This document shows, in pieces, positions 1 to 7,883 of a stretch of DNA of 64,000 nt. The translations under genes were made by a program, and so were the position numbers. Below the pieces are notes generated by a model. The model saw only the letters and a program-made list of their open reading frames with translations. It ran no database searches and was not told the origin of the DNA. The DNA is from Actinomycetospora soli (GTDB lineage Bacteria; Actinomycetota; Actinomycetes; Mycobacteriales; Pseudonocardiaceae), in contig NZ_JAJNDA010000001.1 in assembly GCF_021026295.1 (NCBI RefSeq), positions 434,001 to 498,000 of the forward strand, read 5' to 3'. Position 1 is the first letter of the stretch; every line of letters starts with the position of its first letter.

Positions 1-1
1 C

Positions 2-85
2 GGCTTCGTCGACGGGATCGTGTCGAGCTTCGACCAGGTCATGCCGGTGCGGCGGCTGCGGGTCGGCATGGGGGTGGCGGCATGA
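2..85 (+). CDS. ClpP-family protease subunit, C-terminal end (partial)
   Basis: Only the last 27 codons lie in the window. The tail begins GFVDGIVSSFDQVMP, which matches the end of ClpP subunits, where a G(L/F)VD motif follows the last helix. The stop TGA (83-85) overlaps the ATG of the next gene (82-84), so the two are translationally coupled as in actinobacterial clpP pairs. The catalytic residues are outside the window, so whether this partner is active cannot be seen here. The family call rests on the short tail and the ClpP neighbour. Confidence 0.75.
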   Translation, partial: GFVDGIVSSFDQVMPVRRLRVGMGVAA

Positions 86-669
86 GCAGCTACACGATCC
101 CCAACGTCCTCACCCGCGACTCGCGCGGCGAGCGCATCACCGACGTCTACTCGCACCTGCTGAGCCAGCGCATCGTGTACCTCGGTACGGCGATCGACGC
201 CGGGGTCGCGAACGCCCTGATCGCCCAGCTGCTGCACCTGGAGTCCGACGCCCCGGACCAGGAGATCGGGCTGTACGTCAACTGCGAGGGCGGCGACACC
301 GCGGCGATGCTGGCGGTGTACGACACCCTGCAGTACGTGCGCGCGCCGATCGCCACGACCTGCGTCGGCCAGGCCGTCGCGGCGGGTGCGGTGCTGCTCG
401 CGGCCGGGGCGCCGGGCCGTCGCTCGGCCCTCCCGCACGCTCGCATCGTGCTCCACCAGCCCGCCGCCCAGGGCCGCGGCGCGATCCCCGACCTCATCCT
501 CGCCGCCGACGAGGTGGTCCGGGTCCGCGCGGAGATGGAGGCGATCCTCGCGAGGCACACGGGACGGGACGAGGCGACGCTGCGGCGCGACACCGACCGC
601 GACCTGGTTCTCACCGCCACCGCGGCCCGCGACTACGGGATCGTCGACCAGGTGATCGAGCGGCACTGA
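82..669 (+). CDS. ClpP-like subunit lacking the catalytic serine
   Basis: The 195-residue protein has the length and pattern of a mature ClpP subunit, the barrel-forming part of the ATP-dependent Clp protease. It is closest in feel to actinobacterial ClpP2 (LPHAR and HQP around the His). The His (H125) and Asp (D174, in DTDRD) of the triad are present with canonical spacing. The nucleophile motif reads GQAVAAGAVLLAAG, whereas active ClpPs have GQAASxGAxLLAAG, so A100 sits where Ser belongs, 25 residues before the His as usual. It is probably a structural or regulatory subunit, like ClpR of plants and cyanobacteria, assembling with the active subunit encoded upstream. Starting at the ATGA overlap gives a standard N-terminus. 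Confidence 0.88.
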   Translation: MSSYTIPNVLTRDSRGERITDVYSHLLSQRIVYLGTAIDAGVANALIAQLLHLESDAPDQEIGLYVNCEGGDTAAMLAVYDTLQYVRAPIATTCVGQAVAAGAVLLAAGAPGRRSALPHARIVLHQPAAQGRGAIPDLILAADEVVRVRAEMEAILARHTGRDEATLRRDTDRDLVLTATAARDYGIVDQVIERH

Positions 670-674
670 GGTCG

Positions 675-827
675 GTGATCCCTGTGCGTCGCGCACACAC
701 ACCGACCGACCCGGCGATCGACCCGCGTGATCCCTGCGCGTCGCGCACACATCCCGGTGGCCCCGGGTCGGCGTCCCGCCGCCCTCGGGTCGTCCGGTCC
801 GCGAAGTGTGTGCGCGACGCGCGGGTC
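675..827. repeat. CGCACACA repeat cluster A
   Basis: Three copies of a short repeat fill the gap between the convergent clpP and XRE genes. Two forward copies (675-702 and 727-751) share GTGATCCCTG followed by CGTCGCGCACACA. One inverted copy (806-827) reads GTGTGTGCGCGACGCGCGGG. The forward and inverted copies can pair into a long stem, so the cluster may end transcription from both sides. Related clusters lie at 34130-34373 and 63307-63684. Confidence 0.8.
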
Positions 828-853
828 GGCCGATCGCCCGGAGCACCGAGCGC

Positions 854-1273
854 TCACGCGGCGAGCAGCACCGGCCCCCGCGACCCGGCCCCGCGGGCGA
901 GATCGGTGTGGGCGAGCCCGACGAGGTCGCGCAGCGGGAGGTCGAGCGCCCCGGCCACCGCGGCGAGGATCTCGCTGGACGGATCCTTCACGCCGCGCTC
1001 GATCTCGGACAGGTACTGCGGCGAGATCCCGGCGCGCTCGGCGACGTCGGCGAGGCGCTCACCCCGTTCCCGGCGCACCGCGCGCACCCGCCGGCCGACC
1101 ACCTCGCGCCACAGGGGCTCGGGGCCACGTGCGGCGCGCTGCGGGCCCCTGCCAGACGGGACGAACGCATCGTTCGTGGCCTCGACGTGCACGGACGAGT
1201 CGTTCGTCCCGACCGCGGCAGGCCTCGCCGCGCGACCCCGGCGGTGCGCGTCCAGCCGAATCAGCTCACCCAT
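854..1273 (-). CDS. XRE-family regulator, ClgR/PopR-like
   Basis: This 139-residue protein ends in a helix-turn-helix domain (about residues 60-130) with the signature ISPQYLSEIERGVKDPSSE. That pattern is typical of ClgR/PopR-type regulators, which activate clp genes in actinobacteria. Its position facing the clpP genes supports such a role. ATG 1273 is preferred because an in-frame upstream extension looks non-coding. The first 45 or so residues are not conserved in this family as I know it, and part of them (coding 1158-1210) is read from a palindromic repeat related to an intergenic hairpin at 26994-27048. Regulation of the ClpP operon is inferred from context only. Confidence 0.82.
   Translation of the reverse strand: MGELIRLDAHRRGRAARPAAVGTNDSSVHVEATNDAFVPSGRGPQRAARGPEPLWREVVGRRVRAVRRERGERLADVAERAGISPQYLSEIERGVKDPSSEILAAVAGALDLPLRDLVGLAHTDLARGAGSRGPVLLAA
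1158..1210. repeat. ACGAACG palindromic repeat inside the XRE gene
   Basis: A perfect 7-3-7 palindrome (ACGAACG CAT CGTTCGT, 1161-1177) sits inside a wider inverted repeat with arms GGGACGAACG (1158-1167) and CGTTCGTCCC (1201-1210). On the minus strand it shares the 13-mer GAGGCCACGAACG with the hairpin at 26994-27048. It is translated as part of the XRE N-terminus. It could also be an operator, since ClgR-type sites contain GTTCG/CGAAC half-sites. Confidence 0.65.
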
Positions 1274-1339
1274 GTGAGCACGGTCGCAGACCCGACCGGC
1301 ACCCGTCCCACGCTTCTGCCGTGAGCAGAACGCGAGCAT

Positions 1340-1358
1340 TGTTGACAGCCTGCCAACA
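1340..1358. promoter_or_regulatory. Probable TetR operator in front of the GMC/TetR/P450 operon
   Basis: TGTTGACAGCCTGCCAACA is a 9-1-9 palindrome with one mismatched pair, 19 bases before the ATG at 1378. It overlaps a TTGACA -35-like hexamer (1342-1347), so binding would block the promoter. The TetR gene is the second gene of the same operon, which suggests autoregulation. No convincing -10 is visible. Confidence 0.6.
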
Positions 1359-1377
1359 AGAGCGCAGAGTGCCCGCC

Positions 1378-3102
1378 ATGGACTACGACGTCCTCGTGAT
1401 CGGGTCGGGGTTCGGCGGCGGCGTCGCGGCGCTGCGGGCCACCGAGAAGGGCTACCGGGTCGGGGTGCTCGAGGCGGGTCGCCGCTTCGCCGACCACGAG
1501 TTCGCGCGCACCTCGTGGCACCTGCGCGACTTCCTCTGGGCCCCGCGCCTGGGCTTCCACGGGATCTTCCGGATCGACCCGCTGCGCCACGTGCTCGTGC
1601 TCTCCGGGGCGGGCGTCGGCGGCGGGTCGCTGGTCTACGCGAACACCCTCTACCGGCCGCCGGCCCGCGTGTTCGCCGACGGCACCTGGCCCGCGGGCGT
1701 CGACTGGGACGACGAGCTCGACCGCCACTACGACCAGGCCTCGCGCATGCTCGGCGTGCAGACCTACCCGCGCACCTCCGCCGCCGACGCCGTGATGCGC
1801 GACGTCGCCGAGGAGCTCGGCGTCGGGCACACCTACCGCAACGCCGACGTCGGGGTGCTCTTCGGCGACGAGCCGGGCGTCGAGGTGCCGGACCCGTACT
1901 TCGGCGGGGCCGGCCCGGCCCGCCGCACCTGCATCGACTGCGGCGAGTGCATGACCGGCTGCCGCCACAACGCGAAGAACACGGTCGCGAAGAACTACCT
2001 GCACCTCGCCGAGGGCGCGGGCGCGGTCGTCCACCCGATGACCACCGCGACCCTGATCCGCCCCCGCCACGGCGACCTCTCGGGCGCCTCCGGCTACGAG
2101 GTCGAGGTCCGTGAGACCCCGCGTCCCGGCCACCGTTCCCGACGACGGGTGCTGACGGCCGGTCAGGTGGTCGTGTCCGCCTCCGCGCTGGGCACGCAGC
2201 GCCTGCTGCACCGGCAGCGCGACAAGGGCTTCCTCCCCCGCGTCTCGCGCCGGCTCGGCCAGGGCGTGCGCACCAACTCCGAGGCGATCCTCGCCGCCCG
2301 CACGCCCGACCCCGGCGCGGACTTCACCGACGGCGTCGCCATCACGTCGTCCCTGCACGTCGACGAGAACACCCACGTCGAGCCGGTGCGCTACGGGCAC
2401 GGGTCGAACCTGCTCGCGCTGATGTCGGCGATGCTGATCGACGGCACGGCCGACCCCGACGACCCGACCATCGGGCGGCAGGGCCCGGGCTGGCGCCGGG
2501 TCGCCCGGGAGTTCCTGACCCGTCGTCGGGAACTCCCGCTCATCCACCGGCCGAAGCGCTGGTCGGAGGAGTCGATCGTCCTGCTGGTGATGCAGACGCT
2601 GAACAACTCGCTGACGCTGCGCCGGCGGCGGTTCCTGCCGGGGCTCACCAGCGCCGCGGCCGACGGCGAGGCGAACCCGCCGTGGATCCCCGCGGGGCAC
2701 GAGGTGGCGCGACGGGTCGCGCGACGCATCCGCGGCGTGCCGGTCGGTGCGGCGTCGAGCCTCGCGAACATCCCGGTCACGGGGCACTTCCTCGGCGGGG
2801 CGCTGCTCGGGTCCACCCCCGACGACGGCGTCGTCGACGCCTACCACCGGCTGCACGGCCACCCCGGCGTGCACGTCATCGACGGCTCGACCATCCCCTC
2901 GAACCTCGGCGTGAACCCGTCGCTGACGATCACCGCGCTGGCCGAACGGGCGCTGTCGCTGTGGCCGAACGCGGGCGAGTCCGACCCGCGGCCGGCACCG
3001 GGCGAGGCGTACCGCCGGGTGGAGCCGGTCGCCCCGGATCGACCGGTCGTCCCGGCCGAGGCGCCCGGCGCGCTGCGGCTGCCGCTCACGGTGCTGCGGT
3101 GA
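1378..3102 (+). CDS. GMC-family (ChoD-like) FAD oxidoreductase
   Basis: The 574-residue protein starts with the FAD dinucleotide-binding motif GSGFGG (residues 9-14) and contains GAGVGGGSLVYANT (78-90), as in GMC oxidoreductases. A four-cysteine motif, CIDCGECMTGC (C185, C188, C191, C195), followed by RHNAKNT is typical of the mycobacterial ChoD subgroup rather than secreted cholesterol oxidases. The C-terminus keeps the GMC pattern NPSLTITALAERA. It probably oxidises a sterol or other hydroxyl substrate in the cytoplasm. ATG 1378 is chosen over longer in-frame extensions because the FAD motif must lie near the N-terminus. It overlaps the TetR gene by four bases (GTGA), and a CYP125-like P450 follows, giving a likely steroid or lipid catabolic operon. 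Confidence 0.88.
   Translation: MDYDVLVIGSGFGGGVAALRATEKGYRVGVLEAGRRFADHEFARTSWHLRDFLWAPRLGFHGIFRIDPLRHVLVLSGAGVGGGSLVYANTLYRPPARVFADGTWPAGVDWDDELDRHYDQASRMLGVQTYPRTSAADAVMRDVAEELGVGHTYRNADVGVLFGDEPGVEVPDPYFGGAGPARRTCIDCGECMTGCRHNAKNTVAKNYLHLAEGAGAVVHPMTTATLIRPRHGDLSGASGYEVEVRETPRPGHRSRRRVLTAGQVVVSASALGTQRLLHRQRDKGFLPRVSRRLGQGVRTNSEAILAARTPDPGADFTDGVAITSSLHVDENTHVEPVRYGHGSNLLALMSAMLIDGTADPDDPTIGRQGPGWRRVAREFLTRRRELPLIHRPKRWSEESIVLLVMQTLNNSLTLRRRRFLPGLTSAAADGEANPPWIPAGHEVARRVARRIRGVPVGAASSLANIPVTGHFLGGALLGSTPDDGVVDAYHRLHGHPGVHVIDGSTIPSNLGVNPSLTITALAERALSLWPNAGESDPRPAPGEAYRRVEPVAPDRPVVPAEAPGALRLPLTVLR
2137..2150. repeat. First exact copy of the iterated 14-mer TCCCGACGRCGGGT
   Basis: Exact copies in either orientation start at 2137, 2518, 9193, 30756, 34088, 35801, 39411, 45714, 52162, 54694 and 61743. 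One-mismatch copies include those near 18022, 25976, 38327, 41192, 43787 and 50188. Eight of the exact copies lie in genes, read in different frames (for example SRRRV, TRRRE, PAVGT, PDDG, DPSSG). That points to a DNA-level element, not a protein motif. Confidence 0.8.
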
Positions 3103-3674
3103 CCGAGCTCGCCGCGCGGCGCCGGCTCGACCCCGACGCCCGCCGTTCCGAGATCCTCGACGCGGCGCTGCGCCTGTACGCCGAGCGCCCGTACGCCGAG
3201 GTCTCGACGACGGACCTGGCGCGGGAGGCCGGGGTGGCGCGCGCCCTGCTCAACCACTACTTCGGCACGAAGCGCGCCCTGTACCTCGAGGCGCTGCGCG
3301 AACTGCTGACGATCCCCGAGCAGGCCGCGGCCGACCTGGCCGGGCACCGCCGCGAACAGCGGGCCGCGGCGGCGGTCGACTGGTTCCTCGACACCGTGGA
3401 GGACCGGCGGACGCTGTGGCTGTCGGTCGGGATGGGGCTCTCCGGGGACGCCGAGGTGGACGCCGTCGTGGAGGACTCCGACGAGACGGCGGTGGACCGC
3501 GTGCTCACCGCCCTCGACCGCGACCCCTGCGACGAGCCCCTGCGCGCCCGGGTGCGCGCCTTCTTCGGCATGGTGCGGGCGGCCTCGCGCGAGTGGCTCG
3601 TGCGGGGCTCGCTGGACCGACCCGCCGTCCGGAAGCTCCTGACCACCGCGCTCGTGACGATCTTGGAGGACTGA
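3099..3674 (+). CDS. TetR-family regulator of the GMC/P450 operon
   Basis: The 191-residue protein has a TetR DNA-binding domain at residues 15-62, including TTDLAREAGVARALLNHYFG, followed by a helical ligand-binding domain. The GTG start overlaps the stop of the oxidoreductase gene, and its own stop touches the ATG of the P450 gene, so it lies in the middle of a three-gene operon. The most likely target is the palindrome at 1340-1358. The ligand is unknown, though a substrate of the flanking oxidative enzymes is plausible. Confidence 0.88.
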   Translation: MTELAARRRLDPDARRSEILDAALRLYAERPYAEVSTTDLAREAGVARALLNHYFGTKRALYLEALRELLTIPEQAAADLAGHRREQRAAAAVDWFLDTVEDRRTLWLSVGMGLSGDAEVDAVVEDSDETAVDRVLTALDRDPCDEPLRARVRAFFGMVRAASREWLVRGSLDRPAVRKLLTTALVTILED

Positions 3675-4906
3675 TGGATCTCGGCAATCGCGAGTTCTGG
3701 GCGCTGCCCTGGAAGGACCGCTACGCCACGTTCGCCGAGCTGCGCGCGACGGAGGGCCTGCCGTGGTTCGAGGAGCCGGAGTTCCCCGGGTTCCCGAAGG
3801 GCGACGGGTTCCGGGTGGTCGCGCGCCACGCCGACGTCGACGAGGTCAGCCGCAACCCGCAGCGATTCTGCTCCGGGCGCGGCGCGGTGTCGATCCTCGA
3901 CCTGCCCGCCGAGGCGCACGAGTTCTTCGGGTCGCTCATCAGCATGGACGCGCCGCGCCACACGAAGATCCGGCGGATCGCGGCGGCGGCGTTCACCCCG
4001 AAGCGGGTGTCCGGCCTGATCGACGACGTCGAGCGGATCGCCGACGAGGTCCTCGCGCGGGCCCAGGCGAAGGCGGCGGCGAACGGTGGTGAGTTCGACC
4101 TGGTCAGCGAGATCTCGGCGCCGCTCCCGCTGCTGCTGATCTGCGACATGATGGGCATCCCGGAGTCGCGTCGCGAGGACGTCTTCACCTGGTCGAACAT
4201 GATCCTCGCCGGCGACGACCCGGAGTACGTCACCTCCGAGAACCCGCTCCAGGACTACCTGACGGCGGGTGCGGGCCTGTCCGGGCTGATGACCGAGCTC
4301 GCCGCGTCGGTCGAGGACGACCCGCGCGACGACGTGCTGTCGGCACTGGTCCACGGCGAGGTCGACGGCGAGCGGCTGTCGCACCAGGAGATCGCCTCGT
4401 TCTTCATCCTGCTCTGCGTCGCCGGCAACGAGACCACCCGCAACGCGGTCACCCACGGCGTGTGGGGCATGCACCTCGACCCCGCGGCGCGCGCGGTGTG
4501 GGCGGCCGAACCGGAGCTGCCGACCGCCGTCGACGAGGTGGTGCGCTGGGCGTCACCGATCAACTGGATGCGGCGCACGGTCGTCGAGGACACCACGGTC
4601 GGCGACGTGCCCGTGCAGGCCGGCGAGAAGCTGCTGCTGCTCTACGGGTCGGCGAACCGGGACGAGTCCGTGTTCACCGACCCCGACCGGCTCGACCTGC
4701 GCCGCTCCCCCAACCCGCACCAGGGCTTCGGCGCCCACGGCCCGCACTTCTGTCTCGGCGCGCACCTCGCGCGGCGCGAGGCGGGCGTGATGTTCCGTCG
4801 GCTGCTGACCGAGATGGGCGACCTCGAGGTCGTGGGCGAGCCGGACCGACTGCAGTCGATCTTCGTGAACGGGATCAAGCACCTGCCGGTGCGTCTGGCC
4901 GGCTGA
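3674..4906 (+). CDS. Cytochrome P450, CYP125/CYP142-like
   Basis: This 410-residue P450 has the I-helix motif VAGNETTRN, a K-helix EVVRW, and the heme loop GFGAHGPHFCLG with the ligand Cys at 360. Near the C-terminus, FVNGIKHLPV resembles the NGIKxMPV strand of the CYP124/125/142 group, which hydroxylates sterol side chains and methyl-branched lipids. No signal or membrane anchor is seen, as usual for soluble bacterial P450s needing separate ferredoxin and reductase, none of which are nearby. The link with the ChoD-like enzyme supports steroid or isoprenoid oxidation, but the substrate is inferred. The start overlaps the TetR stop by one base. The 3' end overlaps the opposite gene by 32 bases. 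Confidence 0.88.
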   Translation: MDLGNREFWALPWKDRYATFAELRATEGLPWFEEPEFPGFPKGDGFRVVARHADVDEVSRNPQRFCSGRGAVSILDLPAEAHEFFGSLISMDAPRHTKIRRIAAAAFTPKRVSGLIDDVERIADEVLARAQAKAAANGGEFDLVSEISAPLPLLLICDMMGIPESRREDVFTWSNMILAGDDPEYVTSENPLQDYLTAGAGLSGLMTELAASVEDDPRDDVLSALVHGEVDGERLSHQEIASFFILLCVAGNETTRNAVTHGVWGMHLDPAARAVWAAEPELPTAVDEVVRWASPINWMRRTVVEDTTVGDVPVQAGEKLLLLYGSANRDESVFTDPDRLDLRRSPNPHQGFGAHGPHFCLGAHLARREAGVMFRRLLTEMGDLEVVGEPDRLQSIFVNGIKHLPVRLAG

Positions 4907-5207
4907 CCTCGCGCGGGTCCACGCGCAGACCGCGGGCGGTGAAGCAGACGCTGCCCGCGACGAGCACGCCGGTGACCACGGCCGCGACCGCGCCCACGTC
5001 CTCGGGGAGGCCGGTCGCGTAGGACAGGACGATGGTGGTCACGGCGCCGATCCCGAGGAACGCGGGCACGCCGGACAGCGTGCGTGCGAGGACCGCCTGC
5101 CACGCCCACACCGGGCTGCGGAGCAGGCGGTGGGTGAGCACGGCGCAGACCAGGGGGATCACGAGCAGCCCGAGGCCGAGCAGCACCCAGCCCGCGACGG
5201 AGTTCAT
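4875..5207 (-). CDS. Small hypothetical membrane protein
   Basis: This is a 110-residue protein from ATG 5207 with three to four hydrophobic segments (for example GWVLLGLGLLVIPLVCAVL near the N-terminus and VGAVAAVVTGVLVAG near the C-terminus). I do not recognise a family. A longer start ten codons upstream (5237) is possible. Its end overlaps the P450 gene by 32 bases in convergent orientation. It stands alone, since the next minus-strand gene upstream is 8 kb of unrelated context away in function. Confidence 0.6.
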   Translation of the reverse strand: MNSVAGWVLLGLGLLVIPLVCAVLTHRLLRSPVWAWQAVLARTLSGVPAFLGIGAVTTIVLSYATGLPEDVGAVAAVVTGVLVAGSVCFTARGLRVDPREVSRPDAPAGA

Positions 5208-5243
5208 GGCGGGTGCATCGCCCGTTCGGCCTAACACGTTACG

Positions 5244-6134
5244 TCAGGGGATGGCGTACCCGGCGGCGGCGACGAGGCGGTACCACTCCGGGCGGGTCAA
5301 CCGAAGGTCCGCGCCGGGCGCCGCTTCCCGGATGCGCTCGGGCCGCGTGGAGCCGACCACCACCTGCATCCCCGCCGGGTGCGTGGTGATCCAGGCGGTG
5401 GCGACGGCGGTCGGCGTGACGCCGTGCGCGGCCGCGATCTCGTCGAGCGCGTCGTTGAGGTCGGCGTGGTGCTCCCGGTCGCCGAGGACGATGCGTCCGC
5501 TCGCGTCGGCGAAGGGAGACCACGCCTGCACGGTGATGTCCCTCAGCCGGCAGGCGTCGAGGACCCCGCCGTCGCGGTCGACCGACTGGTCGAGGCCTGC
5601 CACGTTGGCCGCCAGCCCGGCGGCGATCATCGGCGCGTGGCCGAGGCCGAGCTGCATCTGGTTGGCGACGATCGGGTGCGGGAGGGCGCGCTCGAGCAGC
5701 GCGATCTGGCCCGCCGTGTGGTTGGAGACCCCGATCGCCCGGACCTTCCCGGCGGCGACCAGCCCGTCGAGGGTCTCCGCGACGTCGTCGGGATCGGCCA
5801 GCGCGTCGGGCCGGTGCAGCAGCAGCACGTCGACGTGGTCGACGCGCAGCGCCTCGAGGGACTCGTCGACCGAGCGGCGGACGTGCTCGCGGGAGAAGTC
5901 GTAGTAGCCCTCGCGGATGCCGACCTTCGTCTGGACGACCGCCTTCTCGCGGCGCGCGCCCGTGAGGCCCGCCGCCTCGCCGAAGCGGCGCTCGCAGGCG
6001 TGGCGGGTGGAGCCGTAGATGTCGGCGTGGTCGAAGGTGGTGATGCCGACGTCGAGGGCGGTGTCGACGAGGGACCGGATCGACCCGTCGTCGAGACCCT
6101 CGATGCGCATGCAGCCGAGGACGAGCCTGCTCAT
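5244..6134 (-). CDS. Aldo/keto reductase (YdhF-like)
   Basis: This 296-residue NADPH-dependent reductase has the complete AKR tetrad: D35 and Y40 in FDHADIYG, K70 in VVQTKVG and H107 in LLLHRPD. The C-terminal coenzyme loop reads VVVGSTRPERIREA. The sequence from MSRLVLGCMRIEG onward resembles the E. coli YdhF group, whose physiological substrate is unclear. It overlaps the upstream DinB-like gene by four bases (ATGA), so both come from one transcript. The pairing suggests detoxification of reactive carbonyls or electrophiles, but this is inference. Confidence 0.88.
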   Translation of the reverse strand: MSRLVLGCMRIEGLDDGSIRSLVDTALDVGITTFDHADIYGSTRHACERRFGEAAGLTGARREKAVVQTKVGIREGYYDFSREHVRRSVDESLEALRVDHVDVLLLHRPDALADPDDVAETLDGLVAAGKVRAIGVSNHTAGQIALLERALPHPIVANQMQLGLGHAPMIAAGLAANVAGLDQSVDRDGGVLDACRLRDITVQAWSPFADASGRIVLGDREHHADLNDALDEIAAAHGVTPTAVATAWITTHPAGMQVVVGSTRPERIREAAPGADLRLTRPEWYRLVAAAGYAIP

Positions 6135-6685
6135 GTCGGACTCCAACCCGCCGGCGGGTCCTCGCCCGTCCGGCCGTCGACGTACTCGCGGATCAGGTCG
6201 GCGTGGCCGGTGTGCCGGCCGTACTCCTCGATCAGGTCGCAGACGATCCGCCGGAGGCTGACCTCCGCGCCGTCGGGACCGGCGAGGTGGACGGTGCGGT
6301 CGAGGCCCCCGTCGGCGAGTGCTTCGTCGAGGGCGGCGCGGGACCAGGCGACCGCGCGGTCGTACCGGGCGTAGAGGGTGGCCGGGTCGTCGGCGGCGGC
6401 GGACGTGAACTCCCAGTCGGGGTCGTCGTCCCAGGGGGCGTCGTCCCACTCGTCGCCGAGCGGCTCGCCGTGCAGCTTGGCGTGGAAGGTGAGCGCCTCG
6501 ACCCACGCCAGGTGCTTCAGGAGCCCGCCGAGGGTGAGGGCGGAGACGCCGATCGTGGCGGCCAGGCCGTCCTCGTCGAGCCCCTCGGCCTTCCACCGGA
6601 ACGTCGCGCGCAGCCGCTCGAGCGCGCCGACGAGGTGCTCGGCCTCGGTGCCGGCGAGGGGCGGCTCCCAGGGCGTGTCGTTCAC
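6131..6685 (-). CDS. DinB / DUF664-family protein (mycothiol-dependent transferase-like)
   Basis: The 184-residue protein belongs to the DinB four-helix-bundle superfamily, DUF664 branch. Evidence is LGGLLKHLAWVEALTFHAKL and the later EEYGRHTGHADLIREYVDG, which carry the metal-binding histidines of the family. In actinomycetes many of these proteins transfer mycothiol to electrophiles. The start is taken as GTG 6685 (VNDTPWEPP), because upstream in-frame sequence is arginine- and proline-rich and unlike the family. It is the first gene of a two-gene operon with the aldo/keto reductase. Confidence 0.82.
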   Translation of the reverse strand: MNDTPWEPPLAGTEAEHLVGALERLRATFRWKAEGLDEDGLAATIGVSALTLGGLLKHLAWVEALTFHAKLHGEPLGDEWDDAPWDDDPDWEFTSAAADDPATLYARYDRAVAWSRAALDEALADGGLDRTVHLAGPDGAEVSLRRIVCDLIEEYGRHTGHADLIREYVDGRTGEDPPAGWSPT

Positions 6686-6856
6686 GGCCGCCGAGGCTAG
6701 CGGCCGCGGGACCCGGGGTCGGCGACGTAGGTCGACCCGGGGCCGAGAGCCCGGCGGCGCCCAGGGGAGGTGCACCGCCGGACCCTCGGTGGCCGGGGGC
6801 AGGCCGGCCGTCGGAGCCCGGTCGGTCGGCGCGGACCGACCGGGCTGTGGCTTCGC

Positions 6857-6902
6857 CCTGTGAGCACATTCCGTCGCTGTCGCGACGGAAGGTGCTCACA
6901 GG
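6857..6902 (-). terminator. Palindrome with GTGAGCAC arms after the anchored-protein gene
   Basis: A 21-bp inverted repeat with one mismatch and a 4-base loop (TGTC) lies three bases beyond the stop of the minus-strand gene ending at 6906. Its arms begin CCTGTGAGCAC and its inner part is TTCCGTCGC. There is no U-tract, as is usual in high-GC actinomycetes. The outer arm matches the palindrome at 53220-53269. Confidence 0.65.
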
Positions 6903-6905
6903 TAC

Positions 6906-7883
6906 TCATCGCCGGGTCAGCACCACGAGCGTCCTCGCCTCGTCCGCCGGCGGGGTGGCCGAGGCGCCCACCAGCTCGGTGGGCGACTCGGCTTCCGGCG
7001 CCGCGTGGCGCGGCCGGTACTCCGCGACCGGGAGCTCGCGGGCCTTCATGCGGCTGATCACGCGGTGCCGCACGGCGAAGCCGATCAGGCAGGCCAGGAT
7101 GATCACGCCGATGGTCGCGGGCGTGCCGTAGCCGCCGCTCCCGGTACCGGCGAGGGCCTGTGCCTGGCTCACGGTCGTGACCGCCGAGTCGGCCTGCGGG
7201 TTGAACAGCGCCGACGCGGCGTTGCCCAGCGGGGAGCCCATGAGCAGGCCCGGGTCGTAGGTGTTCGCGCTGAACAAGCTCGACGCGAGACCCGCCGGCG
7301 CGATCCCGGGCATCGGGGGCAACGCGGGCAACGCCCCGACGGGCCCGGCGGCGGCGAGCGCCGCGGGGAGCGCAGGCCCGGGTGGCGGCAGGTCCGACCC
7401 ATTGACCTGTGGCTGGCTTCCCGACTGCGAGCCCTGCGCGCCGGTGCCGTTCGTGGCGCCTGTGTTTGTACCCGCGCCGGACCCGGTTGGGGTGTCGGTA
7501 CCGGCGCCCAGTCCTGTGCCCGGGCTAGTCGAGCCATCGCCGTTGCCCGGGGCGGCATCGCCCGTGGACCCGGGTGGCGTCGTACCGCTGTCACCTCCGG
7601 CACCGGTGTTCGTGGGCTCGGGGTCTGCGGCCTTGTCCTCCGCCCCGTTGAGAAGTGCGGTGACGGCCGCGTCGAGCGTGCCGTAGGTCTGAGCCCCGAG
7701 AGCCGTCAGCTCGCACGCGCCATTCGCGCCCGCCTTGATCGTCACTCCGAGGTTCGGGACGTCCTCACCTGCGGCGGACTTGCACGTCGCCGCGCTCGCA
7801 GTGCCGGCCCCCAGGGCCAGTCCGGAGATCAGTAGTCCGCCGACGATCACACTCGGCAGTAACCGCCCGGGACGTGCACGCAT
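6906..7883 (-). CDS. Secreted, C-terminally anchored Gly/Thr/Pro-rich protein of unknown function
   Basis: ATG 7883 is preceded by a strong ribosome site (GAGGAGGT). The 325-residue product begins with a signal peptide (basic start, then LLPSVIVGGLLISGLALGAG, cleavage near ASA-A). A short domain with two cysteines follows (ATCKSAAGEDVPN to ANGACEL). Next comes a roughly 90-residue low-complexity linker of Gly, Thr, Ser, Pro and Asn, a hydrophobic Pro/Ala/Gly region, and one transmembrane helix (about TPATIGVIILACLIGFAV) with a short basic tail. The design suggests a cell-surface protein tethered to the membrane. I know no characterised homologue. It is transcribed divergently from a TetR gene. 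Confidence 0.75.
   Translation of the reverse strand: MRARPGRLLPSVIVGGLLISGLALGAGTASAATCKSAAGEDVPNLGVTIKAGANGACELTALGAQTYGTLDAAVTALLNGAEDKAADPEPTNTGAGGDSGTTPPGSTGDAAPGNGDGSTSPGTGLGAGTDTPTGSGAGTNTGATNGTGAQGSQSGSQPQVNGSDLPPPGPALPAALAAAGPVGALPALPPMPGIAPAGLASSLFSANTYDPGLLMGSPLGNAASALFNPQADSAVTTVSQAQALAGTGSGGYGTPATIGVIILACLIGFAVRHRVISRMKARELPVAEYRPRHAAPEAESPTELVGASATPPADEARTLVVLTRR

Noticed and set aside
1261-2874. Minus-strand open frame of 537 codons over the GMC gene
   Set aside because: Composition is that of a shadow frame and the plus strand carries a complete GMC oxidoreductase.
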